Numbered from the stretch's first letter, positions 1-7,274 are shown. The stretch is DNA of 17,815 bases from Nitrososphaeraceae archaeon (GCA_030038695.1 JASHSN010000586.1:1-17815), one strand, 5' to 3'. The notes: a model not told the origin generated them from the letters alone. Program-made: numbers and translations.

Positions 1-264
1 AAATTTGCTGACTTGCTCTACAAATCGTTACCCTCAACGGCATCTGTTGGAAACAATAATTTAGCTAGCCAAATTCCAGGCAGAGTAGTAAACATACTAC
101 TAAACGTGGGATCTGCCGTCAAAGCGGGTGACTCGGTGGTAATACTTGAATCCATGAAAATGCAGGTGGCAATAAAGGCGCATAAGGATGGTAACATACG
201 AGACATAAAAGTAAAGAAAGGAATGACAGTAGGCCGTAACGACATTGTAGCAATAATTGAGTGA
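1..264 (+). CDS. Biotin carboxyl carrier protein, C-terminal part (biotinyl/lipoyl domain)
   Basis: The reading frame is open from the first base, so this is the C-terminal 87 residues of a longer protein cut by the window edge; the TTG at 13 is probably internal. The last ~65 residues form a biotinyl domain: a proline-glycine turn (IPGRVV), then G-x-x-V-x-x-G-D, then the biotin-attachment motif E-S-M-K-M, whose lysine codon is at 157-159, and a second half ending in V-x-x-N-D-I-V. In the family this lysine carries biotin and shuttles carboxyl groups between biotin carboxylase and carboxyltransferase. In archaea such subunits usually belong to acetyl/propionyl-CoA carboxylase, which in Thaumarchaeota feeds the 3-hydroxypropionate/4-hydroxybutyrate cycle. 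The partner subunits would lie to the left and are not seen, so the substrate is inferred. It converges on iscS, 108 nt away. Confidence 0.88.
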   Translation, partial: KFADLLYKSLPSTASVGNNNLASQIPGRVVNILLNVGSAVKAGDSVVILESMKMQVAIKAHKDGNIRDIKVKKGMTVGRNDIVAIIE

Positions 265-270
265 TGCTTG

Positions 271-286
271 ACTCTCGATCGAGGGT
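271..286. other. Short palindrome in the convergent bccp-iscS gap
   Basis: The 108-nt gap between two convergent genes holds a perfect 10-bp palindrome, CTCGATCGAG (274-283). It extends with one wobble pair to ACTCTCGATCGAGGGT, and a T5 run follows at 307-311 on the plus strand. It could help end the bccp transcript, but the hairpin has no room for a normal loop and may be chance. Confidence 0.25.
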
Positions 287-372
287 TTATGACACTGTGC
301 AGACAGTTTTTACGGATGACGAGGCGCTAAGCATAAATTTCTAATAGTATCAGCTTACCTAAACAATTTCAC

Positions 373-1557
373 TTAATCAAATGGCGATAGTTTTCGTAAC
401 TCCTCCACCGCTTTCGACAAGATCGAAACCGCTTGATCTATTTCTACCTTAGTGTTCATTATGCCAATACTAAGGCGGAGAGATCCAGTTGATTCCGCAT
501 ACGAGAATCCCATTGCCTTCAGAACATGGGATGACGTCTGATTTCGTGACGAACAAGCGGATCCTGTCGATGCAGCGATCCCAAGTTCGTCGAGCTTAAT
601 GATTAGATCTTCTCCGTTGACTCCAAAAAGAGTGAAATGTGCAATATTGGCAATCCTATTTTGAGTGGAGCAGTTTAGACGAGAATTAGGTACTTCATGC
701 AAGACTCTATCGATCAAATGGTTTCTAAGTGCTGAAACCTTTGTTTCGTATTCCCCCATTCGTTGTGCAGCAATTTCGCAAGCTTTTCCAAACCCTACGA
801 TTCCATGTACGTTTTCAGTACCTGATCTGAGAGTTGATTCTTGACCTCCACCATGAATTATTGCAGCTATTTTCAAAGCCTCACGTTTGTATAATGCTCC
901 TACACCCTTCGGTCCATTAATCTTATGTGAAGACATCGAGAGAAGATCTACTCCAAGCTGTTTGACGTCGATACGAATTTTCCCGACAGCCTGAACAGCA
1001 TCAGTGTGAAATAATCCTCCTTTCTGATGAGTGACTCTTGCGAGTTCACTGATACGTTGTATTGTACCTACTTCATTATTGGAAAACATTATGCTCACCA
1101 GCGCTGTTCTATCGTTTAATATTCGTTCTAGATCTGTCGTTTCGATCTGTGCCTCTTTCGTCACTGGAAGGTATTCCACTTCGAATCCCTTTCCCTCTAG
1201 ATCTCTAAAGGCTTCAAGAATGGATTCGTGTTCCATTGTACTAGTTATAATGTGTTTTTTTTCTGGATTCGTTTTTCGAACAAGATCTGCAACCCCTTTG
1301 ATTGCAAGATTATTAGCTTCAGTTCCTCCTGACGTAAAGATTACCTCACTCCTATTGCATCCAATCAGAGAAGATACGCGTGTTCTAGCTTTCTCAATCG
1401 CTCGCATCGTCATCCTTCCAAATCTATGCAAAGAGGACGGGTTCCCATAATGTTCTTTAAGATAGGGCAACATTTCTGTCATCACCTCGTCTAACATTGG
1501 CGTCGAAGCGGCGTTATCTAGGTAGATGGGAAACGGGACAGAATCTGAAGAGGACAT
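373..1557 (-). CDS. iscS: Cysteine desulfurase (NifS/IscS family)
   Basis: PLP-dependent enzyme that takes sulfur from L-cysteine as an enzyme-bound persulfide for Fe-S clusters, thio-tRNAs and other sulfur-containing cofactors. The 394 residues match the family's length. Visible landmarks are the N-terminal Y-L-D-N-A-A-S-T, the cofactor-stacking His110 (M-E-H-E-S), Asp186 and Gln189 (H-T-D-A-V-Q), the Schiff-base Lys212 (S-S-H-K-I-N-G-P-K-G), R-S-G-T-E-N, and the persulfide Cys335 in G-S-A-C-S-S-R. The last lies on the longer loop typical of group I (IscS/NifS) enzymes rather than SufS. It starts at ATG 2 nt after the larE stop and is the last gene of larC-larE-iscS, so it is almost certainly co-transcribed with them. 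A dedicated role in supplying sulfur to LarE is inferred from this position; a general Fe-S role is equally possible. No IscU-type scaffold is in the window. Confidence 0.93.
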   Translation of the reverse strand: MSSSDSVPFPIYLDNAASTPMLDEVMTEMLPYLKEHYGNPSSLHRFGRMTMRAIEKARTRVSSLIGCNRSEVIFTSGGTEANNLAIKGVADLVRKTNPEKKHIITSTMEHESILEAFRDLEGKGFEVEYLPVTKEAQIETTDLERILNDRTALVSIMFSNNEVGTIQRISELARVTHQKGGLFHTDAVQAVGKIRIDVKQLGVDLLSMSSHKINGPKGVGALYKREALKIAAIIHGGGQESTLRSGTENVHGIVGFGKACEIAAQRMGEYETKVSALRNHLIDRVLHEVPNSRLNCSTQNRIANIAHFTLFGVNGEDLIIKLDELGIAASTGSACSSRNQTSSHVLKAMGFSYAESTGSLRLSIGIMNTKVEIDQAVSILSKAVEELRKLSPFD

Positions 1558-1559
1558 CT

Positions 1560-2369
1560 TTAGTTTTTAATCAAAGCAAGATTTCTAGTGCGATATCCTC
1601 TTGCATCTATCGAAACATATTTGAAGCCAAGCTTCTTCAAATGCTCGTCTAGGATTTGTAATTTCGTTACATCAAACAGTTGGGGAAGTTCTTCCCTGTA
1701 AACTTCTATTCTTGCAACGTCCCCATGATCTCTAACTCGAACCTGACGTACATCAAAAAGTGTTTTTACAATGATCTCTGATTGTTCGATTCTTGCTAGT
1801 TTTTCATATGTAATTGTCATTCCTTTCGGAATGCGCGACGCTAGACACGAATTTGAAGGTTTATCATGTACTGAAAGTTTGAATTTTCTCGCGATTGCAC
1901 GAATTTCTTCCTTGGATATAGCTAATTCACGCATTGGACTCTTCACATTACTTTCCTCAAACGCTCTAATTCCTGGCCTATTGTCACTAAGATCATCCAA
2001 ATGAATGCCATCCACAATGACATTTGCGTCCATTTCAAGGGCTTCTTTTGAAAGTCTTCTAGCCAGTTCCTTTCGACAGTGATAACATCGCAGCTCATCA
2101 TTTTTCGCAAACTCGGGATTTGCCACCTCGTCGTATTTAATCAATTTATGCATGATCCCTATCTCTCTAGCGACGACAATAGCTGCAGACAACTCTTCAT
2201 TCGATAGTGTTGTATAATTTGCCGTAATGGCTATGGCATTATCTCCTAGAGCTTTTCTTGCAGCCAGTGCAACCACAGCACTGTCGACCCCTCCTGAGAG
2301 CGCGACAACTACTCTACCGCCATGTTCTGAAAACCATTCGAGGAGCTCTTGAAAACGATCTGTCCCCAA
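1560..2369 (-). CDS. larE: LarE, ATP-dependent sulfur insertase for the nickel-pincer nucleotide cofactor
   Basis: LarE adenylates the two carboxylates of pyridinium-3,5-biscarboxylic acid mononucleotide and replaces an oxygen of each with sulfur, giving the bisthiocarboxylate that binds nickel. The protein is 269 residues long, normal for the family. The N-terminal PP-loop S-G-G-V-D-S is at 25-30, with C-Y-H-C at 95-98 and S-N-S-C-L-A-S-R-I-P around Cys175. Some family members have a single sacrificial cysteine in the C-L-A-S-R segment. Others have three cysteines that hold a [4Fe-4S] cluster, thought to carry the transferred sulfur. Cys95, Cys98 and Cys175 place this protein in the second group. 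It starts at TTG, 6 nt after larC, and is followed after 2 nt by iscS, a tight operon. A related NAD synthase/ExsB-type PP-loop enzyme is much less likely given the neighbours. Confidence 0.9.
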   Translation of the reverse strand: MGTDRFQELLEWFSEHGGRVVVALSGGVDSAVVALAARKALGDNAIAITANYTTLSNEELSAAIVVAREIGIMHKLIKYDEVANPEFAKNDELRCYHCRKELARRLSKEALEMDANVIVDGIHLDDLSDNRPGIRAFEESNVKSPMRELAISKEEIRAIARKFKLSVHDKPSNSCLASRIPKGMTITYEKLARIEQSEIIVKTLFDVRQVRVRDHGDVARIEVYREELPQLFDVTKLQILDEHLKKLGFKYVSIDARGYRTRNLALIKN

Positions 2370-2375
2370 CGTTCT

Positions 2376-3623
2376 CTATCCGCCATTTATTTTGGAAGTT
2401 ATTTGCGCACTCACTAATTCTAGGGCTTTCTTGACTGAAATTGCAGTAGTCGTAGCGATAAGCTTGACATCTTCGAATTCAGGTTTAATACTTGTAGCTT
2501 CAGCGTTTAATCCCCTGGCAATTTTAACGCGCACATTGAAGTCGTAGCCGCAAATATTGACTGGAATTGTTACAATACTTCTAGGAAGAATGAATCGCCG
2601 TATCTCTTGGAATCTTGCACCGATTGTACCTGTCTCCCTAAAGAGAATTGTCAACACATCGTTTAAGTTCGCCTGATCACATATAATTCTAATCAAATGT
2701 GCGGGTCTATTTTTCTTAGCTATCCCAGGTATTGCAATTATGTCCTTCACATGTCCTGCAGATAATTGTTCTATCAAATTCCCGATAATCTCTCCAGAGA
2801 TATCATCAACAACACTCTCTATAAGGCAGCTGGTTTCTCTATATGCGTCGTTGACCATGGGCTGCTCGCCTATTATGAATCTCAAGATGTTTGGAATATG
2901 ATCTAATGTTTTCTGTCCTGCACCGTAGCCTATGCTTAAAGGCGTAAAAGTTGGGTAGTAGCTAATGGTTCCAGAAGCAAGATTAACTAAAAGGGCAGCG
3001 CCAGTCGGAGTTGTTAACTCTTCGGCAACCTGACCGCCGCAGAGTATGAAATGCCTACCTTTAAAAATTTCAAGAATGGCATTTGTAGGGTTCGGTACGT
3101 TTCCATGTGAGAACGTTGTTGTTCCTCCTCCTACTGCGACTTTTGTAGAAAATATCCGACCTTCGAACAGTTTCAGATCTTGTATAGCTGTTGCGCAACC
3201 GATTAAATCAGCAAAAGTGTCAATACTAGATGTTTCATCTAAATTTACATGATCAATTTCTTCCCCATGAATGAATGCCTCGGCGGCAATGAGTGTTCTG
3301 AGACATTCGAGAGCAAATACCTTGGCACGCTGCTCTAGATCGAGGGAATCACAACAGATACCCAGCGATCGGTACATCTCCATTCCTCTGCGGTGATGTT
3401 TATTATCTGTGTAATCCAATTTAAATGCCATAGCAGAGAACCCATGAGATATGGTTTTCAAGAAGCTGGCGCTCCTGATTTTGCTTCCCCTCAAAAAATC
3501 TTGACATGCGAATATCGAATCTATGATCTTATGTTCGTTTGCTCCTGCACCAACTAGGCTAGCCAATAACATGTCACCGGATATCCCTGAATTTTGAGAA
3601 TCAACTATTGCTATCTTGGCCAA
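2376..3623 (-). CDS. larC: LarC, nickel insertase for the nickel-pincer nucleotide cofactor
   Basis: LarC inserts Ni(II) into the bisthiocarboxylated pyridinium nucleotide in a CTP-dependent step, the last step of NPN synthesis. The 415 residues hold both halves. The first has G-I-S-G-D-M (13-18), a D-x-F-A-D-L-I-G segment near 135-142, a glycine-rich G-G-G-T-T and a T-P-T-G-A-A-L segment. The second is the LarC2-type part with V-D-D-I-S-G-E, K-K-N-R-P and R-E-T-G-T-I-G-A-R. In lactobacilli these halves are joined by programmed frameshifting; here they form one uninterrupted ORF. One oddity: where many homologues, as I recall them, read H-x-H-E, this protein reads N-L-D-E (127-130). The start is TTG at 3623 with an AT-rich TATA-like box centred about 29 nt upstream, so the mRNA is probably leaderless or nearly so. 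It is the first gene of the leftward operon. Confidence 0.88.
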   Translation of the reverse strand: MAKIAIVDSQNSGISGDMLLASLVGAGANEHKIIDSIFACQDFLRGSKIRSASFLKTISHGFSAMAFKLDYTDNKHHRRGMEMYRSLGICCDSLDLEQRAKVFALECLRTLIAAEAFIHGEEIDHVNLDETSSIDTFADLIGCATAIQDLKLFEGRIFSTKVAVGGGTTTFSHGNVPNPTNAILEIFKGRHFILCGGQVAEELTTPTGAALLVNLASGTISYYPTFTPLSIGYGAGQKTLDHIPNILRFIIGEQPMVNDAYRETSCLIESVVDDISGEIIGNLIEQLSAGHVKDIIAIPGIAKKNRPAHLIRIICDQANLNDVLTILFRETGTIGARFQEIRRFILPRSIVTIPVNICGYDFNVRVKIARGLNAEATSIKPEFEDVKLIATTTAISVKKALELVSAQITSKINGG

Positions 3624-3646
3624 GGATAGGGGATGATTCTTATGTC

Positions 3647-3658
3647 AATATAATATTT
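3647..3658. promoter_or_regulatory. Shared bidirectional TATA region between larC and mdh
   Basis: AATATAATATTT is almost its own reverse complement and is the only strong AT-rich box in the larC-mdh divergent gap. Its centre is about 29 nt before the larC TTG, the right distance for a leaderless larC mRNA. Read rightward it would start mdh mRNA near 3677, leaving roughly 40 nt of leader. A weaker box (CTATTTACA, about 3688-3696) could instead serve mdh. Confidence 0.5.
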
Positions 3659-3719
3659 GCCTGGACTGGAAATGCTCCTCGGAAAACTATTTACAATGTG
3701 TGAACTAATTTCCTTTAGA

Positions 3720-4634
3720 ATGACAATCACGATAATTGGTTCAGGAAAAGTGGGCGCATCTATCGCTTTGAACTGTGGAATGCGAGATTTAGATGACTTG
3801 ATATTAATCGATATTGTACAGGGGCTTCCCCAAGGTGAGGCTATGGACATAAATCACCAATTGGCCGAAATGGGGATAGATCGGTCGGTACGCGGTAGCA
3901 ACAACTATGCTGATATGGTTGGCTCTAGTATTGTCGTACTCGTAGCCGGGTTGGGAAGAAAACCTGGTATGACCAGAATGGATCTGTTACAGACCAATGC
4001 CAATATTATAAGGGAAGTATCAATGAAAGTAGCATCCTATACAAAGAGTGCTAAATTGATTGTGGTGACAAACCCTCTTGACCCTATGACTTATCTCGCA
4101 CTGAAAACAACAGGAATGAACAAAGACCAGGTTATGGGGATGGGTGGTCTCTTGGATTTATCTAGATTTAAAAACTTTATTCGAGAAAGTACAAATGTAT
4201 CAAGTGAATCGATTCATGCAATGGTCATAAGTGAGCATGGTGAAAATATGCTGCCGCTTACCAGATTTTCTTGTATTAGTGGAATACCTCTCAGCGAATT
4301 TATTACCGATGAAGTCCAATCTCGGATCTTTGAAGCCACTCGTAAAGTGGCTGCTGACGTGATCGCGTTAAAAGGCGCTACCATTTATGCACCCGGCAAT
4401 GCTGTGGCAACTATGGCCGAGTCAATAATAAAGGACAAAAAGTCTGTGATTCCAGTATCTGCACTCCTGATGGGTGAATACGGTGCGAGGGACTTATGCA
4501 TAGGAGTTCCGACCATCCTTGGTGAAAAAGGCATAGAAAAGATAATAGAGCTCAGGCTAAATGATACTGAACGCGAAATATTCCATAGAGGAATGAACAG
4601 CGTTGCCGAAGCGATAAGGGTAATTATGCATTAA
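3720..4634 (+). CDS. mdh: Malate dehydrogenase (L-lactate/malate dehydrogenase family)
   Basis: NAD(P)-linked, cytosolic interconversion of L-malate and oxaloacetate. The 304-residue protein from ATG 3720 has the Rossmann motif G-S-G-K-V-G (7-12), Asp31 at the end of the second strand (favouring NAD), the MDH-type substrate loop G-R-K-P-G-M-T-R (Arg80 and Arg86; a lactate dehydrogenase would have Gln at the first Arg), T-N-P (117-119), the Asp146/Arg149 pair and catalytic His173 in S-E-H-G. The frame is open upstream to a TTG at 3657, with ATGs at 3672 and 3696. I chose 3720 because the family begins directly with the nucleotide-binding strand (M-T-I-T-I-I-G-S-G), but an N-terminal extension of up to 21 residues cannot be excluded. 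It is divergent from larC and 38 nt ahead of larB. No SD-like sequence precedes the start. Confidence 0.92.
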   Translation: MTITIIGSGKVGASIALNCGMRDLDDLILIDIVQGLPQGEAMDINHQLAEMGIDRSVRGSNNYADMVGSSIVVLVAGLGRKPGMTRMDLLQTNANIIREVSMKVASYTKSAKLIVVTNPLDPMTYLALKTTGMNKDQVMGMGGLLDLSRFKNFIRESTNVSSESIHAMVISEHGENMLPLTRFSCISGIPLSEFITDEVQSRIFEATRKVAADVIALKGATIYAPGNAVATMAESIIKDKKSVIPVSALLMGEYGARDLCIGVPTILGEKGIEKIIELRLNDTEREIFHRGMNSVAEAIRVIMH

Positions 4635-4635
4635 A

Positions 4636-4641
4636 TTTTTT
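4636..4641 (+). terminator. T6 run directly after mdh
   Basis: Six T residues begin one base after the mdh stop, with no hairpin. Archaeal polymerases can terminate on such tracts, so mdh and larB may be partly separate transcripts. An AT-rich TATTCTAATA (4641-4650), about 27 nt before the larB ATG, could be a larB promoter. Confidence 0.3.
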
Positions 4642-4672
4642 ATTCTAATATCCCTTTGTCTTCCATGACGAC

Positions 4673-5464
4673 ATGGATCTAAAAGATATTTTGCAACAAT
4701 TTGCAAAAGGTGAACTTGATCTTTCTGAGGCACAGAAACAAATATCTATACATTCCATAGAACACGTAAAAAATAATATTGCGAAATTGGATATTGGCAG
4801 AGACCTTCGGAAAGGAGTACCTGAAGTAGTCTTCGGTGAAGGGAAGGATTATCGAGATATCATAAGAATAGTACTGTCAGCAGTTAAGATCAAAGGAAGT
4901 GTAGTAGTGAGTAGAATTCGAAGGGAAGAACTGCCAATGATTTGTAAGGCTCTAAAAGATAAGAATAAGCATGTCCAAATAGGAAAGAGGAGTACGACAA
5001 TTCTGGTTAAGGATAAGCTTAAGGCCAGTGGGCGGACAGGCGGCAAAATTGGAATTCTATCTGCTGGAACGTCAGACATGGGTGTGGCTGAGGAAGCCCG
5101 TTTGACGGCTGAAGCAATGGGATGCGTCGCGATTGTTCATTATGATGTAGGAATTGCAGGGATGCATAGGCTGCTCCCTGCTATGGAGGATATGATCTCG
5201 GCAGGTGTTGGGGCAATAGTCGTAGTTGCAGGGATGGAAGGTGCTCTTGCGTCAGTAGTGTCTTCAATGGTGAATGTACCGGTAGTAGGTGTCCCAACTT
5301 CAATAGGCTACGGATTTGGCTCGGCAGGTATTGGAGCCCTTTCATGTATGCTCCAGAGCTGTGCATTAGGTCTTGCGGTCGTTAACATAGATAATGGTGT
5401 AGGAGCCGGTGCATTCGCAGCGCTGATCGCTAACAGAGCTGGCGAAAAATTATACAACAGATAA
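4673..5464 (+). CDS. larB: LarB, carboxylase/hydrolase of nicotinic acid adenine dinucleotide for NPN synthesis
   Basis: LarB carries out the first NPN step: it carboxylates the nicotinate ring of NaAD at C5 and cleaves the phosphoanhydride, releasing AMP and pyridinium-3,5-biscarboxylic acid mononucleotide. The protein is 263 residues. Its C-terminal half is the PurE-like domain, with G-I-L-S-A-G-T-S-D (127-135), Y-D-V-G-I-A-G (157-163), V-A-G-M-E-G (185-190), V-P-T-S-I-G-Y-G (207-214), S-C-A (229-231) and N-I-D-N-G (238-242). Glu189 and Cys230 are 41 residues apart, the same spacing as Glu180 and the ring-attacking Cys221 of the Lactobacillus plantarum enzyme as I remember it, so the active site looks intact. 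PurE is excluded by the N-terminal ~120-residue extension typical of LarB. It lies downstream of mdh, apart from larC-larE, but all three belong to one pathway. Confidence 0.93.
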   Translation: MDLKDILQQFAKGELDLSEAQKQISIHSIEHVKNNIAKLDIGRDLRKGVPEVVFGEGKDYRDIIRIVLSAVKIKGSVVVSRIRREELPMICKALKDKNKHVQIGKRSTTILVKDKLKASGRTGGKIGILSAGTSDMGVAEEARLTAEAMGCVAIVHYDVGIAGMHRLLPAMEDMISAGVGAIVVVAGMEGALASVVSSMVNVPVVGVPTSIGYGFGSAGIGALSCMLQSCALGLAVVNIDNGVGAGAFAALIANRAGEKLYNR

Positions 5465-5496
5465 TCCCATCTAATTTCTGCCATCTTTTTAAAACG

Positions 5497-5541
5497 TTTA
5501 TAAAGTCCGTTACTCGATTTTTAAACCTCAGAACTAGGTGG
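5497..5541 (+). promoter_or_regulatory. TATA box and Shine-Dalgarno for the L18 ribosomal operon
   Basis: TTTATAAAG at 5497-5505 is a good archaeal TATA box and predicts a start near 5527-5530. The resulting ~20-nt leader would contain AGGTGG at 5536-5541, 6 nt before the ATT proposed as the L18 start. A second AT-rich stretch, TTTTTAAA (about 5518-5525), would instead give a leaderless mRNA at about the same codon. Either way the ribosomal genes start a new transcription unit after larB. Confidence 0.55.
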
Positions 5542-5547
5542 ATTGAT

Positions 5548-6165
5548 ATTAAGACTTATACTGCTGTTCTTAGGAGAAATAGAGAAAATCGAACCAATTA
5601 CCGGAAGAGGGCAGCGATCCTTATTGGAAGACACTCTTTTGTTTCAATTACTATTAGCAATCAGAATATCGTGGCCCAGGTATTGAGACCTCATGTTAAG
5701 GGAGATATCGTTATCACAGCCGTTAGCGGTAAAGAACTTCTGAAGTATGGCTGGAAGGGCTCTATGAATAGCATGCCATCATGTTACCTGACGGGCTTGC
5801 TTCTGGGTATAAGGACACTGGAAAAAGGAATATCTAATTTGGTTCTTTATACCGGTAAAAAATCTTTTACTGCAAGGGTCGCATCTTGCTTGAAGGGAAT
5901 TATTGATGCTGGGGTCAGTGTACCGGTCTCCGATGCTTCGTTACCTAAAATTGAACGGTTAAACGGAGGGCATATCTGCCAGTATGCAGAGGTCTTGAAA
6001 AAAGATGAAGAAAAGTATAATTCACGTTTTTCATTACTTTTAGAAAATGGCTTTCTACCCGAAAATTATCCACGCTATTTTGAAGAAGTAAAAACGAGAA
6101 TGATTGAAAACATAAAGACTGGACCGTCTGTTTCTTCGAAAGGAAATAAGGCTACTGGTAGTTAG
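5548..6165 (+). CDS. rpl18: 50S ribosomal protein L18 (uL18), apparent ATT start
   Basis: uL18 binds 5S rRNA on the large subunit. From 5548 the product is 205 residues with the full archaeal N-terminus (K-T-Y-T-A-V-L-R-R, then N-Y-R-K-R and G-R-H-S-F), the core G-W-K-G-S-M-N-S and Y-L-T-G-L-L-L-G, and a C-terminal L-K-G-I-I-D-A-G. The only ordinary start in frame is GTG at 5671, which would remove 41 conserved residues. Upstream of the conserved block the in-frame choices are ATT at 5548 and ATT at 5542. I prefer 5548 because AGGTGG lies 6 nt before it and the protein then begins at the usual place. It is the first gene of this operon; the genes that often precede it (L6, L32e, L19e) are absent, larB being upstream instead. 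The identity is very sure, the start codon less so. Confidence 0.9.
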   Translation: MKTYTAVLRRNRENRTNYRKRAAILIGRHSFVSITISNQNIVAQVLRPHVKGDIVITAVSGKELLKYGWKGSMNSMPSCYLTGLLLGIRTLEKGISNLVLYTGKKSFTARVASCLKGIIDAGVSVPVSDASLPKIERLNGGHICQYAEVLKKDEEKYNSRFSLLLENGFLPENYPRYFEEVKTRMIENIKTGPSVSSKGNKATGS

Positions 6166-6188
6166 GTGGTTGGAGTACAGAAATAAAG

Positions 6189-6809
6189 TTGAGTAGATAT
6201 TCTAGACAGCAAGAACAACATGTAGAATGGCAGCCGCGTACAACACTCGGCACGATGGTCTTAAGTGGTAAAATCAATTCAATGGATCAGATTTTTGAGA
6301 ATGGGATGAGAATTCAGGAGCCAGAGATTGTCAAGCATCTGATTCCAGACATCCGGAGCCAGGTTATCCACGTGGGTATAGTACAGAAGCAAACTGATGC
6401 AGGTGAAATGACCCGCTTTAATGCCTTAGTTGCTGTTGGAAATGAAGCCGGATGGTTTGGAATAGGGAAGGGAAAAGCAGCGCAAATGCGTGTTGCAATA
6501 GATAAGGCGACCACGGCGTCATATCTCAACGTTATTCCAGTAAAATTAGGCTGCGGAAGCTGGGAATGTAGGTGCAATCAACTCCATTCGATACCATTTA
6601 AAGTCAAAGGAAAGGGGGGAAGTGTAACTATAGAGATCATTCCAGGCCCGAGAGGCCTGAGTTTAGTAGCAGGTGAGAATATTAAGGGCCTTCTGAAGCT
6701 TGCAGGTATAAAGGACGCTTGGACCAAGACATTTGGTTCCACTAGTACCATGTCGTCGGCTACTAAGGCGATATTTGCAGCTCTTCGCCGTACATACATT
6801 ACGGGTTGA
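6189..6809 (+). CDS. rps5: 30S ribosomal protein S5 (uS5)
   Basis: uS5 sits at the mRNA entry side of the small subunit and influences decoding fidelity. It has 206 residues from TTG. After a basic ~45-residue archaeal N-terminal stretch comes the dsRNA-binding-like domain (Q-I-F-E-N-G, V-G-I-V-Q-K-Q-T-D-A-G, F-G-I-G-K-G-K-A), then the C-terminal domain with G-C-G-S-W-E-C-R-C and I-P-G-P-R-G-L. The C-x-x-x-C-x-C pattern is usual in archaeal S5. The TTG at 6189 is the only plausible start before the conserved V-E-W-x-P motif. The gene follows L18 after 23 nt and precedes L30 by 6 nt, within the conserved operon. Confidence 0.95.
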   Translation: MSRYSRQQEQHVEWQPRTTLGTMVLSGKINSMDQIFENGMRIQEPEIVKHLIPDIRSQVIHVGIVQKQTDAGEMTRFNALVAVGNEAGWFGIGKGKAAQMRVAIDKATTASYLNVIPVKLGCGSWECRCNQLHSIPFKVKGKGGSVTIEIIPGPRGLSLVAGENIKGLLKLAGIKDAWTKTFGSTSTMSSATKAIFAALRRTYITG

Positions 6810-6815
6810 TGGAGC

Positions 6816-7274
6816 ATGGCATATCTGGTAGTTAGGATGCGTGGCACGATAAACGTGCCGTCGTCAGCGACAGCGACTTTAACGTACTTAAATCTAACAA
6901 AGAAATATCGTGCTACTCTCATATCGGAAAGTCGACAATCCTTAGGTATGTTAAGAAAGGTAAAAGGACAAGTGGCATGGACTTCTGCGGATCCAGGCAT
7001 CGTAAAAGATCTGTTAGAAAAGAAAGGGCGAAAGATAGGCTTTAAACCAATCTCTGATTCAGATCTACCAAAGGAATATGTTAGCATAGAGCAACTTGCC
7101 TCCGCAATCTCTGAGAACAGAATATCCATGTCTGATATAGACAATATTAAACCCTGGTTTGGACTAAATCCACCTCGTGGAGGATTTAAACGAAAAACTA
7201 AGAAGCAGTATGGCGAAGGAGGGATACTTGGAGAGGACAAAGATTTGGTAGCTATTGTCAGGAGGATGTTATAG
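6816..7274 (+). CDS. rpl30: 50S ribosomal protein L30 (uL30)
   Basis: Large-subunit protein in the long archaeal/eukaryal (L7e-like) form of 152 residues, against about 60 in bacteria. It opens with a strand carrying Y-L-V-V-R-M-R-G-T-I and then a helix with L-T-Y-L-N-L-T-K-K-Y. The archaeal C-terminal extension has P-W-F-G-L-N-P-P-R-G-G-F-K-R. The ATG lies 6 nt after the S5 stop. The next operon member, L15, begins only after a 382-nt gap, which is unusual for these genes. Confidence 0.94.
   Translation: MAYLVVRMRGTINVPSSATATLTYLNLTKKYRATLISESRQSLGMLRKVKGQVAWTSADPGIVKDLLEKKGRKIGFKPISDSDLPKEYVSIEQLASAISENRISMSDIDNIKPWFGLNPPRGGFKRKTKKQYGEGGILGEDKDLVAIVRRML

Noticed and set aside
1031..1450. 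Plus-strand ORF of 139 codons
   Set aside because: Antisense shadow of iscS, without recognisable domains or a promoter.
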